A DNA stretch of 64,000 nt from Marisa cornuarietis (taxonomy: Eukaryota; Mollusca; Gastropoda; Architaenioglossa; Ampullariidae): positions 14,445,501 through 14,509,500 of the forward strand of contig SMMW01000617.1 of assembly GCA_004794655.1 (NCBI GenBank). Reading direction: 5' to 3'. Made by a program: the position numbers and the translations under genes. The notes beneath the pieces were generated by a model, which ran no database searches, was not told the DNA's origin, and saw only the letters and a program-made list of their open reading frames with translations. How positions within the stretch are numbered: the stretch's first letter is position 1; each line of letters begins with the position of its first letter. Shown here piece after piece: positions 22,250-34,227 of this stretch.

Positions 22250-22420
22250 GGTTTGTTGGCTGGCTGGTTGGTTGTTTTAGTAGGAAAGTGCATCCACCTT
22301 GAGGTGATTTCGGGGAGAGGTAGAAGGGAGGAAACCGGTGTACCCAGAGAAAAACCCCGACGCCCAACCCTGCGAACAGGCTTCACAGACAGAGAGCGTT
22401 TAAAATAATGTGAATACACT
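22250..22420. repeat. Possible dispersed repeat fragment
   Basis: It contains GGAGGAAACCGGTGTACCC, then AGAGAAAAACCCCGACG and a CTGGCTGGTTGGTTG start. This resembles the GGAGGAAACCGGAGTACCC block of a widespread animal repeat. The family is not named, and ends are approximate. Confidence 0.35.
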
Positions 22421-24268
22421 TGAGGATCTTATTAGCTTTGGAAGAAAACTTGCGGCTTTCAATATAGGCCTCAAGCTACAAAATCTGTGTCGTCGGCATT
22501 AGCTACTTCCGGTAAGAGGGCTTACCCCCGTGCTAATTTAACCTCATGATATTATCCTTCCTTTTCTACATGAAAAACTAAGCTCCTGTAATTCACGCGA
22601 AGTGTGGTTATGAGTCCGATGAGGACAGATCGAGTTGTTTAGTGAAGTTGGAAACTTGAGTCACATGATCCAGACATGACCAGGGACTGTAGCTAGCTGT
22701 GGATTGAATACAACTGATTTGTAAGTTACTTTGTCTCTGGTCGTGCTAAGGGTCAGAGGTGTAAGGTGAAGGCTAGACAACAAACTCTATGGCATCGCAA
22801 AACCTCCGACGGGATGCCCTTTTGTGTCGCTGTCTTCCAGTCTGTTCCAGAGAAATCAAAGTCCGGGGCTGCCTTGCCTATAACACAGACCTTCGAGTTC
22901 GGCATCCTCTTACAACATTGATGGAAGACTTTAAATCGACCATCGTGATCGAATTTAGTTAATTATAGATTTGTACACGGGCAGTTATACGCATCAACTA
23001 GTTTATGGCTTGTAGCAAAATAAATAAATAAATAAATACAAATAAAATCTCAGATTTTAATCTTTAAGTGAGATTTTTAATATCTGCAGCAGGTTTTGTG
23101 GTCTCCAGATGCTGTATGTAGGCAACAGCTTTCCGCTTGATGTAATCAATAAGAGGATTTTTAAGCTCGTTAATGACCGAGTCCCACATTATGATCTCTT
23201 AAGTCAGTCACGTGCAGCAGTTCCAACGTCGTTCTCTCCACGATAACAGCACTGACTTCATCTGAGTTACAACAGACCACAGGCCACGCGTTTAGGGGAT
23301 GTGAAGGAAAGTGCACTTGTCATTGTTTGTAACACGTGTGTGTGTGTGTGTGTGTGTGTGCGTGCGTGTGTGTGTGTGTGTGTGTGTGTGAACAAGGTTG
23401 CGATTTTATTTTTCCCTCATTTCGTGTTTTCTTTTCTTCCATCGTCTAGTCAACTCAAGACTCATCTTGTACACGTGGTCTTGCACTTAGTTTGAGGGGC
23501 TAAAGGCGATTAGGTTGTTAGAGGAACACTTCGGCTCTATTGGAAGGACTTTTGAAAAGACATTACCACCCTAGAGAACAGACACGGCTAGTCATCCTCC
23601 CCTCTGATCGAGGAAAACTACCCTTATTACGATGCAGAAAACTGGTCGGGACTAGCGTGAGCGACGCCCGTTATTTTGGGGTATCCTGGGTGGACTGGTC
23701 ACATGAGCTTTATGATCAGACGAGCGTCGTTCAAATGAACTCTGTTGCACTAACTCCTCTCACCAAAAGCGCGATATTTTGTTTCAGTCAGCCTCGCAAA
23801 AGAGTTCGCTGCAGTTCAAAGAGAAATATTTTCCGAGGTGGCGGAAGGGGCACAGATTCCAACCTTGCAGGTTCAGACGGAGAGGGTGACAAGTTGCGCA
23901 GGAGGCGCAAGCACTTGAAGAGTTCCAAAATAAACGCTCATTTAATGATGTCTGGAGGAGAATTGTCTCCCCTTCCGACCCCCCCCACTCCCAACCCCAG
24001 CCAGTGCTCCTGCTTCGGATGGTGCCTCAAGGTGACCTGACCTATTCCAATGACGCATCGCGGAACCCAAAGACGCGGAGTCGAATCCTCCCTTTCACGT
24101 GCACATTCACCTTTTTTTTTAGTATTACAGCGCTGCTCGGTGCAGGTTCTAACGATGCACTCGAGAGCAAGCCGATAAACGTTCTGCAAGATTAGGCACA
24201 AAGAAAAACGTGTGCAAAAGTGCATATTTTTTTTGCCTGGTTTTAATGTTAAATTTCCTTCTTTCTAT

Positions 24269-24304
<36 letters not shown>

Positions 24305-25276
24305 AGAAAACCGTCTACCGCACGGTGGCAACGATTTCAATAAAGATCACACCCTCCTCCCCCCCAAAACCCCCAAAACTTAAAAACACACACGTTCTTA
24401 ACCTGCACCACCAAGCCCGCCTTTACTCCTTGGCGCCAATGATTTCAATAAAGACCACAGGCTCAAACACTCACACACACACACACACACTTTTTCTCTA
24501 TATTAGCCTTCACCCACAAGCCCACCTCTACTACACGGCGCCCACGATTTCAAGAAAGATCGCCTCGCTATGACTCATAAGCGAAGAATGCCTTGGAGCA
24601 GATCGCGTACTGTATATATCGAGATATACACGCTACCCCACTAACCTGCCAACACAGTCACCCGGCCGGTGTGATAAGGCGGCCATTGAGCTCGGCCAGG
24701 GATTTGGCCCACCAACACATCGGCTGCTTCGTACAAAGTCCTTCGATCTTTCCGACACCCCTCCTCCTCCTCCTCATACCTCCCACCAGCCTTCACTCTT
24801 CATCGTCGTGTTCACTTGACCTGCAAGTAACCAACAGCAAGTAGGGCGTCCTTAATGTCTATGCACCTACCCATGCAACCACATTATTTGACAAGCAGGA
24901 GACATCGGGAGGTTGTACTCTAAAAGTACAGTTAGTTCCACACACCTTCCTGAAGAAGCCAGCCCGACCAGGATGACCCGAGGTTCACCAAAGTGCGCAG
25001 AGAAAAAGACGGGGATAAAACCGCATGTAATAAAAAGCGGAGCTAGCCACGTTTTTCAACCACGCCCGCCTGGCAGGCGCAAATTAAAAGCAGTCGAAAT
25101 GTCCATTAAGAGTTAATGATAACCCAAGGTTGCGGAAATGCAAGAAACCCGCACTTGATATAGCGGGTAGTTCTGTCCGTGAGCAGTGCACGCGGCTTGC
25201 CTCTGATTGGTTAATACCCAGTCTCGCAACCTACGAGATTTACACTTAAAGGAAATGTGCTTCTCCTTGCTTCTCT

Positions 25277-25280
<4 letters not shown>
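22421..25280. other. No confident gene; microsatellites
   Basis: (AAAT)n at about 23018-23040, (GT)n with CGTG interruptions at 23335-23390, and (CA)n at 24271-24299 and 24472-24490. A 501-base open frame at 23540-24040 begins without a good start or acceptor and shows no domain. At 24340-24600 a phrase of the type GGCR(A)CGATTTCAATAAAGAYCAC recurs three times at about 100-bp spacing, an old tandem triplication. Confidence 0.5.

Positions 25281-25317
<37 letters not shown>
25281..25317. repeat. (GT)n microsatellite
   Basis: About 18 units. It lies in inverse orientation to the (CA)35 array at 25583, so the two could pair. Confidence 0.95.
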
Positions 25318-25318
<1 letters not shown>

Positions 25319-25468
25319 ACTTTAAGGAAGGCCTGAAAAGATTAGATCTTAGAAGATATTACAGAAAAAAGGATGCTTGAATTTAGACCATTATTTTTTT
25401 GTTGAAATTTATGTAAAGCTGAATAACGGTTGTTTCGTACTTCAGTAGGAAATTTTATTTCAAAGCGT

Positions 25469-25499
<31 letters not shown>

Positions 25500-25581
25500 A
25501 AAATTGATGAGAAATCGTTCTTTTTCATTTAAAGTACACACACGGCAAAGGACATAGTAAAACACACTTTCTCGCAGGCTG

Positions 25582-25582
<1 letters not shown>

Positions 25583-25652
<70 letters not shown>
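25583..25652. repeat. (CA)35 microsatellite
   Basis: A pure 70-bp array. A further (GT)12 lies at 25471-25494. Confidence 0.97.
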
Positions 25653-25653
<1 letters not shown>

Positions 25654-25835
25654 TTTCTTTCTTCATATCTAGAGTTTGAACGATAAGAGAGTTTGTGAAA
25701 AAGTAGCCTGAAGGAATTCTATAAGACCTCCGCTCAATACCAGCGTCTTACAAACAAAAAAGACATCTCTAGCTGCTGCGCATATATCTAAAGGTATCGA
25801 AAAAACATACTAAATGGAAGACATTAAACCACTGT

Positions 25836-26181
25836 ACTAAAAGACATGACACTACTACTCCACTCGCAGACATGATGCCACTCCATCAGAAGACGTGACA
25901 CAACCACCACTAGAAGACATGATACCACTTCACTAGAAGACATGACACAACCACTTCACTAGAAGACATGATACTACCACTTCACTAGAAGACATGACAC
26001 TACCACTTCCGTAGAAGACATGATTCTACCACTTCACTAGAAGACATGATACTACCACTTCACTAGAAGACATGATACTACTTCACTAGAAGACATGATT
26101 CTACCACTTCACTAGAAGACATGATTCTACCACTCCACTTGAAAACATGATACTGCCACTCTACTAGAAGACATGATGCTA
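25836..26181 (+). repeat. 26-bp minisatellite (ACTAGAAGACATGAT unit)
   Basis: About 14 units contain ACTAGAAGACATGATACTACCACTTC or close variants. The GACATG words in the core start at 25939, 25965, 25991, 26017, 26043, 26069, 26092, 26118 and 26170 (with AACATG at 26144), so the period is 26 with one 23-bp unit. First units (from about 25840) are more diverged. The period is not a multiple of three and no frame stays open, so it is not a coding repeat. The units are contiguous with no unique spacers, so it is not a CRISPR. Confidence 0.92.
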
Positions 26182-26189
26182 AGAGACCA

Positions 26190-27296
26190 AGATAAGACAC
26201 CACTTCATTACAGGATACGAATCATGCACTGTGGGTGACGAGGTTCGTTAATTAGACTTGTCTTGTCCGGTCTGTCATGGTTATTAAAGCTAGTTTATTC
26301 TTTTATGTTGGTTACCCAAAATGTTCTTCGTTCATCTCTGTATCGACACCTATAGTTAGACTCCTGAAGGAAGATGTTGGAGAGTCGTGTTGGGGGAACC
26401 AGACCAGCTTAGTTGTGACTATTAAAATTCTGACCACTGTGTTTAATCAATCAGTACTCAAGTTGTGTCTCTATATATGAGGAGACGAATTAATTGTCAT
26501 TTTATACTATTAAAATAGTTATTGTTATTTTAAGGAGTGATAAAGAGAAATTAAATTACATGTCTTGAAATAATTGAGCGAGGTTTGTTCGTTTAAGAGT
26601 GCATGCAAGAGAATGAGACAGTAGTGATGAAAGCAATGTACAGGTGAGAGTGATTGAACAAATCTCCGATGTCTCTAATAGTTCTTCCCATTGTCAACAT
26701 ACATTAATACCTACTCAATCACTCAAGTACTCACTTACTCGATAAGTCACTTATTTTCTCAGTGTTTTGATTGATGGGCACTGTGAGGGTACTGTACTCT
26801 TCCTCTCTCTTGAGTTTAGTAGTCCGTACGTTAGTCGTGGATGTTGTTTTACTCACTAGTATTGTAGAGTTATTTCTGTTATTTCAGTGTAATATACGGT
26901 CGATCACACGCACAGTCAGAAGCACACGCGGAAAACTTAACTAACCATTTCCATAAATAGATGGTCTGACAAACCTAATGATGGCAGGACGGGGGAATTA
27001 AATCCTCTGCAGTACTTTGGATGTCTGCAGTTCAAGTGTAGGACTTTTCTCTCTTTTTCTTTCCTTCCTTCTCTCTCTCCAGGGCCATGATTGTAGTGTT
27101 TCTGTCGTGTTTTTATTGAACCCGAAGTCTTCTCAGCTTTCGTTCCCACGTTACTTTCCTCCTTGTGGACGTGGACATGTCCTGCTATTGTTTCTCAAGC
27201 TGTCTGCATGAAGACTGAGCTACTTGGCTTCTGTCCGTATGTTAATAGTGAATAGTGCATACGTGTGGCTATAGATGTGTCTACAGAGTGTCTACA
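26190..27296. other. No gene seen
   Basis: AT-rich sequence with several short open frames. A CTTTTTCTTTCCTTCC pyrimidine stretch lies at 27043-27080. Confidence 0.45.

Positions 27297-27382
<86 letters not shown>
27297..27382. repeat. Compound (CT)n(CA)n microsatellite
   Basis: (CT)10 passes directly into (CA)n with one CTCA interruption. Both halves are long. Confidence 0.96.
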
Positions 27383-27385
<3 letters not shown>

Positions 27386-28083
27386 CTGAGGTAACATCTT
27401 TTCTACACTCTTTGTTTTCAATTAGAAAAAGTTTTCTCAGATGTTCGACTCGACATTCGTTTCTACCTGAAAATGCAATGACTCAGCTCTCCCACTATTG
27501 TTTCCCAAGCGATTGACTGGACAGCTTCATGCACCATCCCAGCCATTGATCAGTTCTTACTCCCTACAAGTGCCTGTGGCACTCATTGTAGTTATTTTCA
27601 TCGTGCAACTTAACAGAAGCAATTACTACTCACTGTTATACGCTCTACAGTTTTCGTAGGGTTGATCTATTCCTCTTTAACTGATATTACACTTATGTTT
27701 TAGAAAATTATATTTGAGAGAAAATCAAAAAAGGATATAGAACTGTCTTTTAACCCTTCTCTTGTGAGTGCTTATTCTTTCCTTATAAGTTGAAACGAAT
27801 GTCAAATGGAAATGTGAGACAACGGGCTTGTTACTAAAAACGTTGCACAAAGGATGTTAGCTCAGGTGTGCACACTTACACAGTACACTACACTTACACC
27901 TTCTCCCCCCCCACTCTCTCTCTCTCTCACACACAGAGCTGTAGCGGATAGGGTGTAGAGTAGGGGGGTGAACAGTATTATAGACAAGTCGTAGTTCAAG
28001 ACACAGGGTTGTCACTGACAGGCAGGAATTTGGAGAAAGTCTTCGTATTTTTCGTTCTTTCCCGTGCGGAGCTCACCCTCTGT
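27383..28083. other. No gene seen
   Basis: Only a short CT/CA tract (about 27906-27935) is notable. Confidence 0.5.
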
Positions 28084-28355
28084 CCTGGGGCCAGTTGCAC
28101 GACACATTTCTAATTTTAAACACTTTTAGGCCTTACATCTATTTAGATAATCAGTTTAGAAAGCACACCAAAATTTCAGAATTTGTAAAACTAAAGCTGC
28201 TTTAAGCAAGATAAAGTTCTTTAAGTCTGACTGTCCGTCCTGTCAGTACAATATTTTGTATGTTCTTGTGCAAATCATCAAAATGGCAAAGAAGAGATTT
28301 TGCTTCTTTAGAACAGTTTTAAGGTTTAGAAACGTGTTGTGCAACTGGCCCCAGG
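28084..28355. mobile_element. MITE, 272 bp, CCTGGGGCCAGTTGCAC termini
   Basis: The left end is CCTGGGGCCAGTTGCAC followed by GACACATTTCTAA. The right end read on the other strand is the same 17 bases followed by AACACGTTTCTAA. The terminal inverted repeat is about 30 bp with two mismatches. A second, imperfect inner complementarity (TTTTAAACACTTTTA against TTTTAAGGTTTAG) suggests a foldback structure. No coding capacity. The target duplication cannot be fixed because CTG/CAG at the ends may belong to the repeat, so the superfamily is left open. Confidence 0.78.
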
Positions 28356-28539
28356 TAAACAGGGGGGTTTTCTAGTCGCTGCCGCATAGAGATCCGGGGA
28401 AGTTAGAAGTTTTCGTAAAACTTGTATTTCTCGTGCGGTCTGGGGTGAACTCACCTGTTGTCCAGGTGGACACAGGTGGGTATTTAATCCCGACCGCAAG
28501 CGGCCAGTGGATCGCTGCTGTCACTGCTGCTGCTGCTGT

Positions 28540-28558
28540 GGGGTGGGGTGGGGTGGGG
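28540..28558 (+). other. Perfect G-quadruplex motif (GGGGT)4
   Basis: Four GGGG runs separated by single T bases (28540-28558), immediately followed by a long GT array. One-base loops predict a very stable four-quartet G4. Confidence 0.9.
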
Positions 28559-28590
28559 TGTGTGTGTTGTGTGTGTGTGTTGTGTGTTGT

Positions 28591-28646
<56 letters not shown>
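28559..28646. repeat. (GT)n microsatellite with TGTTGT interruptions
   Basis: An 88-bp GT array whose first third carries TT interruptions and whose last 54 bases are pure. Confidence 0.95.
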
Positions 28647-30395
28647 CTACATAATGAGGACTTGTAGGTATGCAGTTGTAGAGACGACTAGCCTGTGAGC
28701 GGTCTCATCTTTGTTGCAAATCACGGACCTTAGTTTTTAATTCTTTGACATTTTATTGCAAGTATGCAAAAGATTGAATGCCGATAATTATATTCCTCCC
28801 GCCATTTCATTGTTTCTCGCATAAATGTAGTTATTAGTACATACGTTGATACAGTACTCACGAAGTAACTACATTGATGATAAGATGTTTTAGTATGCAA
28901 GAAATTACCTGGTCCTGTGCTGATTTTTTTTCTTTCACAGGCTCGTCACAAAGAGGGCAGCACGTGACTGCTACACTGCACCCGCTACCCACACACTTGT
29001 GCTGACACGGGTAAAGAGTGACATCAGATTTCGGGTGGCCACACTACCCACACGGCAGCCCCACTCGCTTCACCGTTTTCTCCAGGTTATCTTGTCCATA
29101 GTCTGAAGGAGAAAAGTCTTGGGACCCTCGTCTCGTCTTCAGTTTTACAGCAGACTTGCTACGCGCACGCACGCAGTGTTACAGAACAAGACAGTAAACG
29201 CTTGTGGGTTTGTAGCCGCAGGAACCAACTGTTATTGCTGCCTTGAGGCATCTGAACCTCCAGTCAATACATTCAACTAAAGACTGATTTTTTCGTTGAA
29301 AACAAATACCACGAGGGTATGTACCAACCTCTGAAGTACGCGTTCGAGTAACTCTAGAGACTTTCGTATGTCTCCTGACCATGGCTACTTATGAATAAAA
29401 AGTCTTGTTGGCGTGGCGTGGAGTCCTGCCTCGCTCCTGCCTGTGCGCCATCAGCGGGGCCATATGTTTCCTCCTGCCCTGGCTGGGCCCTGTTTGCTAT
29501 AACTTGTGCTGTAGGGTGTTCAAAAGACTGGTTTGTGTGGTGTGTGTGTGTATGTGTGTGTATTAAGACCATTAGAGAAATTATTATTTCTTCACCAGAA
29601 GTGAATAACAAAGCCATAAGACATTCGATGAGATGTGTTTTCATGTGTTTGAGATGGGAGGAGAATGAGAAGGGTAGAAAATTTTAGCATTTTAAAGCAA
29701 ACTAGACAATAAAAAAACACAACAGAAAATAAGGAAAGGGACTGACAGCCTTTTAATGTTCATGGACAGATTAACAATAAAAAAATTACTTTAAGATGAT
29801 GTCCTATGCAATTGCCATAGTGTGCATGGAGACGCCATAAATTTACATAATCATGTCAAACTCATTAAAGGAATTCTAATAAGACGTTAAAAGGTTAGTT
29901 GGATGTGTTAACCATATAACCATAACACCATCAAATAGTGGCATATAGCTTTTATGGGATGTTCATGTTTACGCTCATTTCCAGTGCCTTTCTATAAAGG
30001 AATAAATAAATTAACTATAGGAAGGGACTTTGTATTGGTGCTGCGTGTTTGCCTCGTTTGTGATCTAAGTTGATAAAAGAGACAACAGATGCGCTCTGCT
30101 GTTCGTAGCAGCAAACACATTTTTTTAAAATGAGGGTATTAACGAATCTGTCAAGCTTTTGATATTGCTGTTGACCTAACAGGCCTTCCTTACCCTGGGG
30201 AGGTTTTATATGGAGCGGGGTACTACACGTTTGATCCTTTAACATCATTTTCCTCATTGACTATAACCACTCACGTGTAAACAATTTGATGTCAAGTAGT
30301 GATGTAGATCATAGTTCACGTGTTCTAATGTTTGCAGTCTATATTTCGTTACTGAATGAAATGTAGATATTGACAATCGAATTGTAAACATATTC
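28647..30395. other. No confident gene
   Basis: A short GT array sits at 29538-29562. The open frames at 29354-29687 overlap on both strands and lack domains. Confidence 0.45.
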
Positions 30396-30490
30396 TATAC
30401 TGGGAAAATAATTTACGATTGCAATTACAAGGGGCCCGGAGAGTCCTCTGTCCCGGGACCCGTGCTGGCTCTCGGCGGCCCTGGATACGA
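30396..30490. repeat. Dispersed repeat (copy A of a pair)
   Basis: GGGGCCCGGAGAGTCCTCTG, then TCCCGGGACCCGTGCTG and CTCGGCGGCCCTG, closely match 49800-49890. Both copies are preceded by a GAAAATAAT...TTAC(A/G)ATT stretch. GGGCCGCCGAGAG on the other strand resembles the end of a retroelement tail, but the family is not certain. Confidence 0.6.
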
Positions 30491-32040
30491 TACCATTCCA
30501 ATATCACACATATCTCGCCACCAAAATGCATAACACCACGTCAATGTGCGGTCACTAATTGTTTATCCTGAAAAGAAAAGAATGAGAAAACAAGAAAAGA
30601 AGAAGAAAAAAACCAACAAATGATAGAAGAGAAGGAAGCAAGTGAGGCAGCGAGAAACAGAAACAATGGACAAAACAAAAAGCAGGATGCAAAGATGACG
30701 ATCGTGTCCGTATACATTTATTTTCTTTCAAACAGGACATGATTATGCGCAGCGATTAGAAAGCTATGGATGAAGAAAAGAGAGGGAGATGTGTGAGTGT
30801 GTGTGTGTGTGTGTAGAAGGGGGAGAGAATGAGGCGCCACCTAGTTAGCCAAACCAAGGGCGCAGGCTTGGCAAGAAAAGGTCAAAGGAACATTTGATGC
30901 AGGAGGATCTCTGGAATTCCCAGCCTGCTCGTAACAGACGCCCACGCAGACATTGTGTATATGTTAACTGATTTTTCCCCAACACTTTTTGTTTCTGCCT
31001 CTCTCTCTCTCTCTGTGAATTAACTGTGATTTTACAAATACCAATGCAACACATCTTTATTATTCCTTTACAGGACATCATTGTGTCTGTCAACGATAAC
31101 ATTAGAACATTACATATGTAGGTTACATTAAAACATTACAGAAGTATTACAAATCTGTCACTCCAACTTGGAAAGCAAAGAGACGAGGATAACATTCTTA
31201 AAAACAATACTCCCCAGAAAAGGAGCGAGCAGTGAACATGAATATCGTGTTTTGAGTGAGTGAACAAAGATGACTTGCGGTCCCAATGTTTAGAGATCAA
31301 AACAAAAAACATTTAAAAAACCGCCTTCTCCGAAAGAAAAAACCCAGTAGATTCCAGCTACATCCACACACGTACACACCACATCCACACACGTACACAC
31401 GAGCGCAAACACGCACGCACGCTGTTCACCCTTGTGTCGTCAGGGATGATAATACCCTTTCAGTGCCTATCGGCGCTGCCCTCCCTTGTTCGTGTATAGT
31501 ATTGGCAGATACCTGCTACCTTCTGTCCTTATAGTCAGGAATTTCTCAGCCGACCACCCTCACACACTCGCCCATACAAGGCCTGCATACTACACTGCCG
31601 TGCACAGACTTGTGTGACGCACTGCCAGACATTTCACCCCCATGCTTCCTAAAACCACCTGCGGTTGGAGGTTTTCTTATTTTTTCTTGCCTCTCTGCCT
31701 CCTTTTCTTCACAGGTGGATCCCAAACTGAGACATAGTGTGTAAAACATTCAAGTCCATATGCACATTTACAATAAAGGGTGGTTCCTACATGAAAAAAC
31801 AGTTTCTGGACGGAGGTATGGAAGACAGGAGGTAGTGGTGGCCTAGATCGAAGGCACCGGAAGTAGGGGTAGGTATGGGTGAACCATATGGCGACGGTTT
31901 TGATGAATTACGACAGACGGGCTTGTCTGGGTCAGTCAGTGCGGTCCTTTATTAGGCTTCTTTCGCGCGTTTTCGGGGTTTGCGTGGGGTGGCGTCCCAC
32001 ACGTCAACAGATGGCTGTAGTTAGGTGGTGAAACTCGGCC
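30491..32040. other. No gene seen
   Basis: Purine-rich tract at 30570-30680, GT array at 30795-30814 and a CACACGTACACACCACATC near-duplicate at 31362-31400. No exon recognised. Confidence 0.45.
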
Positions 32041-32046
32041 ACAAGG

Positions 32047-32160
32047 TGGCATGCGCATGCGTTGTGCAGACAGCCTGAAGGACAAGCAGGTGGAGGAAGG
32101 TTTCCCTCCTTTCCCCTCCTTCTCTCTTTCCCCTGCCCGACCTCTACACGCATGCGCAGT
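32047..32160. promoter_or_regulatory. Pair of NRF1-like palindromes
   Basis: GCATGCGCATGCGT (32049-32062) and CGCATGCGCAG (32149-32159) match the core of the NRF1 site (YGCGCAYGCGCR). They flank a pyrimidine-rich stretch. NRF1 sites are usual in housekeeping promoters, but no first exon is evident, and the sites may be chance or part of a repeat. Confidence 0.22.
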
Positions 32161-32414
32161 TTGCTTTTCGTTGTTGTAGGTGTGTACACCGTTGTTAAAG
32201 GTTATGGCGCCCTCTGTAGCCAGGCATCGCTGCGGAGTTTGTTTTTCTTTCGCTGTTCTCCTCGTCACCAGCAGATTTCTGTAATCAGCCGACGAAAGAA
32301 GCAGCTTGAGAAAATCTGGGTTGAAAAATCGTGACGCGTCGCCTGGCGGTTTCAATCCGCCTACAGTTGTATCAGACCCACTGTTGATCGGATTTCGCGT
32401 GACATCAAACGAAA

Positions 32415-32480
32415 GCCTGTGTGTGTGTGTGTGTGTGTTGTGCGAATATGTGTATGTGTGCCCGTCCGTGTATGCCTGTA

Positions 32481-32517
<37 letters not shown>

Positions 32518-32750
32518 CGTTGCATGTATGTATTTGTCGCTGTGCACGCACGTGTGTTCGTGTGTAGAGTATGTCTGCTTGTGCATGTATACTTGTGTTT
32601 GTGTATATGCGTATATGCTCGTGTATGTGCGCGTGTACCCCATGCGTGTATGCTTGTGTATGTGTGAGCGTATGTGCATTTCGTGCATGTCTCTCTGTGT
32701 GTGTGTATATATATATATATGTGTGTGTGTCTGTGTGTGGAGGCTTATGT
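32415..32750. repeat. Degenerate GT/TATG-rich tract
   Basis: Over 300 bases of (GT)n with TATG, TGCG and CTTGTG interruptions. The pure cores are at 32418-32438 and 32485-32513, with (TA)n near 32707-32720. It opens long spurious frames on both strands. Confidence 0.93.
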
Positions 32751-33983
32751 TCATGCATGCGTCATTGTAATACACAATAAAAACCGACTTTGATGATACA
32801 CACGTCATTAGTTAAGGCCACGGGAAGGATGGGCGGGGGCAGTGGGGTAGAGTCTGGGCAGAGGTTGAAACCCAGGGACACAGACGTTTATAAGTCTGTG
32901 CCCACGGATATTACAGCCATCTTTTTTTCGGAACTAGGTCATACGTACGCGTCTTCAAAACGAGGCCCAGTGCGTCAGCAGGGGGTGGGCATATGACATC
33001 CAAGGCCAAATCATCGCTCCACCACCACTGTTGCAATGGCACCCATTCTAACTGATCAGGCAGCTCCGGACTATTACAAAAGGTCAGTAAACATATCCCT
33101 CCTACACCCACACCTTTCACCAAAGTCACTTTTCCCTTCAACAGGGGCGGATGGAAAAAAGACCCTGTGTCAATAAATCAGGCAATAATTGTCGTCTGAT
33201 TCTTTCAAAACGGCAGAGCACATTCCTGCATGTGTGCTGGGGCGCGTGTGCGTGTGTTTGTGTGTGTTGGCACACGCAGGTGTGTAGGCGTGTTACCGTC
33301 TGTAGGTGTTGTGTACGGGCATATTTTCTGGCGAATGCATAGCTGTTACAGTGATCGACTTCTGAACTGATCTATCTTTCATAACTAGAGATTTCTATAT
33401 CTTCTTGCGACCCTCCATCTCTTGCCAATTACATCCCCTCTTTCTATCCTCCACTCTATCTCTCTCTACCCTTGTCCATTTGTTCGTCCCGATGTAATCT
33501 TTCACACCATGCAGCGATCACGACACCATCATGGCGTTTTATTTTTCTTCAAGGCTCGTCGCCGAAATTTCGTTGTATTTTTGTAGCTTAAATGTTTCGA
33601 TGACACCCAAATCTGAAGCTATATTCACCGAAACCAGGTCCTACACAGAAACACCCCTCCATCGATATGAAAATCAAGCATAAAAGGCCTTGTGCCAGGT
33701 TTGACCAAGCTCTCAAACAGCTCCGTAATTTAACAGAACGTGTGCAATGAAAGATCGAGTTTGTTTCTCAATCTCGGTAATTGAGTAAAACTGAGTAAAT
33801 CACGTGATAGCACGCTATTGAAGGTAGGGATCGAAGGTAGGAGGAGGGGCCGAAGTGTTCGTGGAGATGAGTTCTGGACCTCGATTTCTACAGCCAGAAG
33901 CTGCTAAAAGCCTTTACGTGTGCACAAAGTTACTTTAAAGGGTTGGCAGAGAGAGAGAGAGAGACCGTGAGAGTTAGGATAGA
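32751..33983. other. No gene seen
   Basis: A GT-rich patch lies at 33243-33300. Nothing else is recognisable. Confidence 0.5.
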
Positions 33984-33984
33984 T

Positions 33985-33990
<6 letters not shown>

Positions 33991-34043
<53 letters not shown>
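33991..34043. repeat. (GT)26 microsatellite, left arm of an inverted pair
   Basis: A pure GT array that faces (CA)28 at 34171-34226 across a 127-base spacer. Confidence 0.96.
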
Positions 34044-34045
<2 letters not shown>

Positions 34046-34168
34046 AGCGTGTGCGTGAGCGGCTGTCAGAGGATGAGGAGGTCAGAAGCTCTTCAAGGCC
34101 ACTCTAACCCGCCCTTAGCACACGCAGTCGTGACGGGACATCACGACACTCATATTTATTCATGAACA

Positions 34169-34170
<2 letters not shown>

Positions 34171-34226
<56 letters not shown>
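34171..34226. repeat. (CA)28 microsatellite, right arm of an inverted pair
   Basis: A pure array complementary to the GT array at 33991-34043. Together they can form a stem of about 53 bp. Confidence 0.96.

Positions 34227-34227
<1 letters not shown>

Noticed and set aside
23540..24040. 166-codon plus-strand open frame of normal composition
   Set aside because: It begins at a TTG without an acceptor or promoter and shows no domain. A chance frame cannot be excluded, so it is only noted in the region entry.
24030..24100. Possible tRNA or SINE (GAGTCGAATCCTCC resembles a B box)
   Set aside because: No A box at the right distance and no clover-leaf pairing.
25836..26181. CRISPR-like array
   Set aside because: Units are contiguous without unique spacers, period 26, in an animal genome. 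It is a minisatellite.
31936..32808. 290-codon minus-strand open frame, the longest in the window
   Set aside because: Half of it is His/Thr repeats read from a GT array, and the rest lacks any domain, start context or splice signal.
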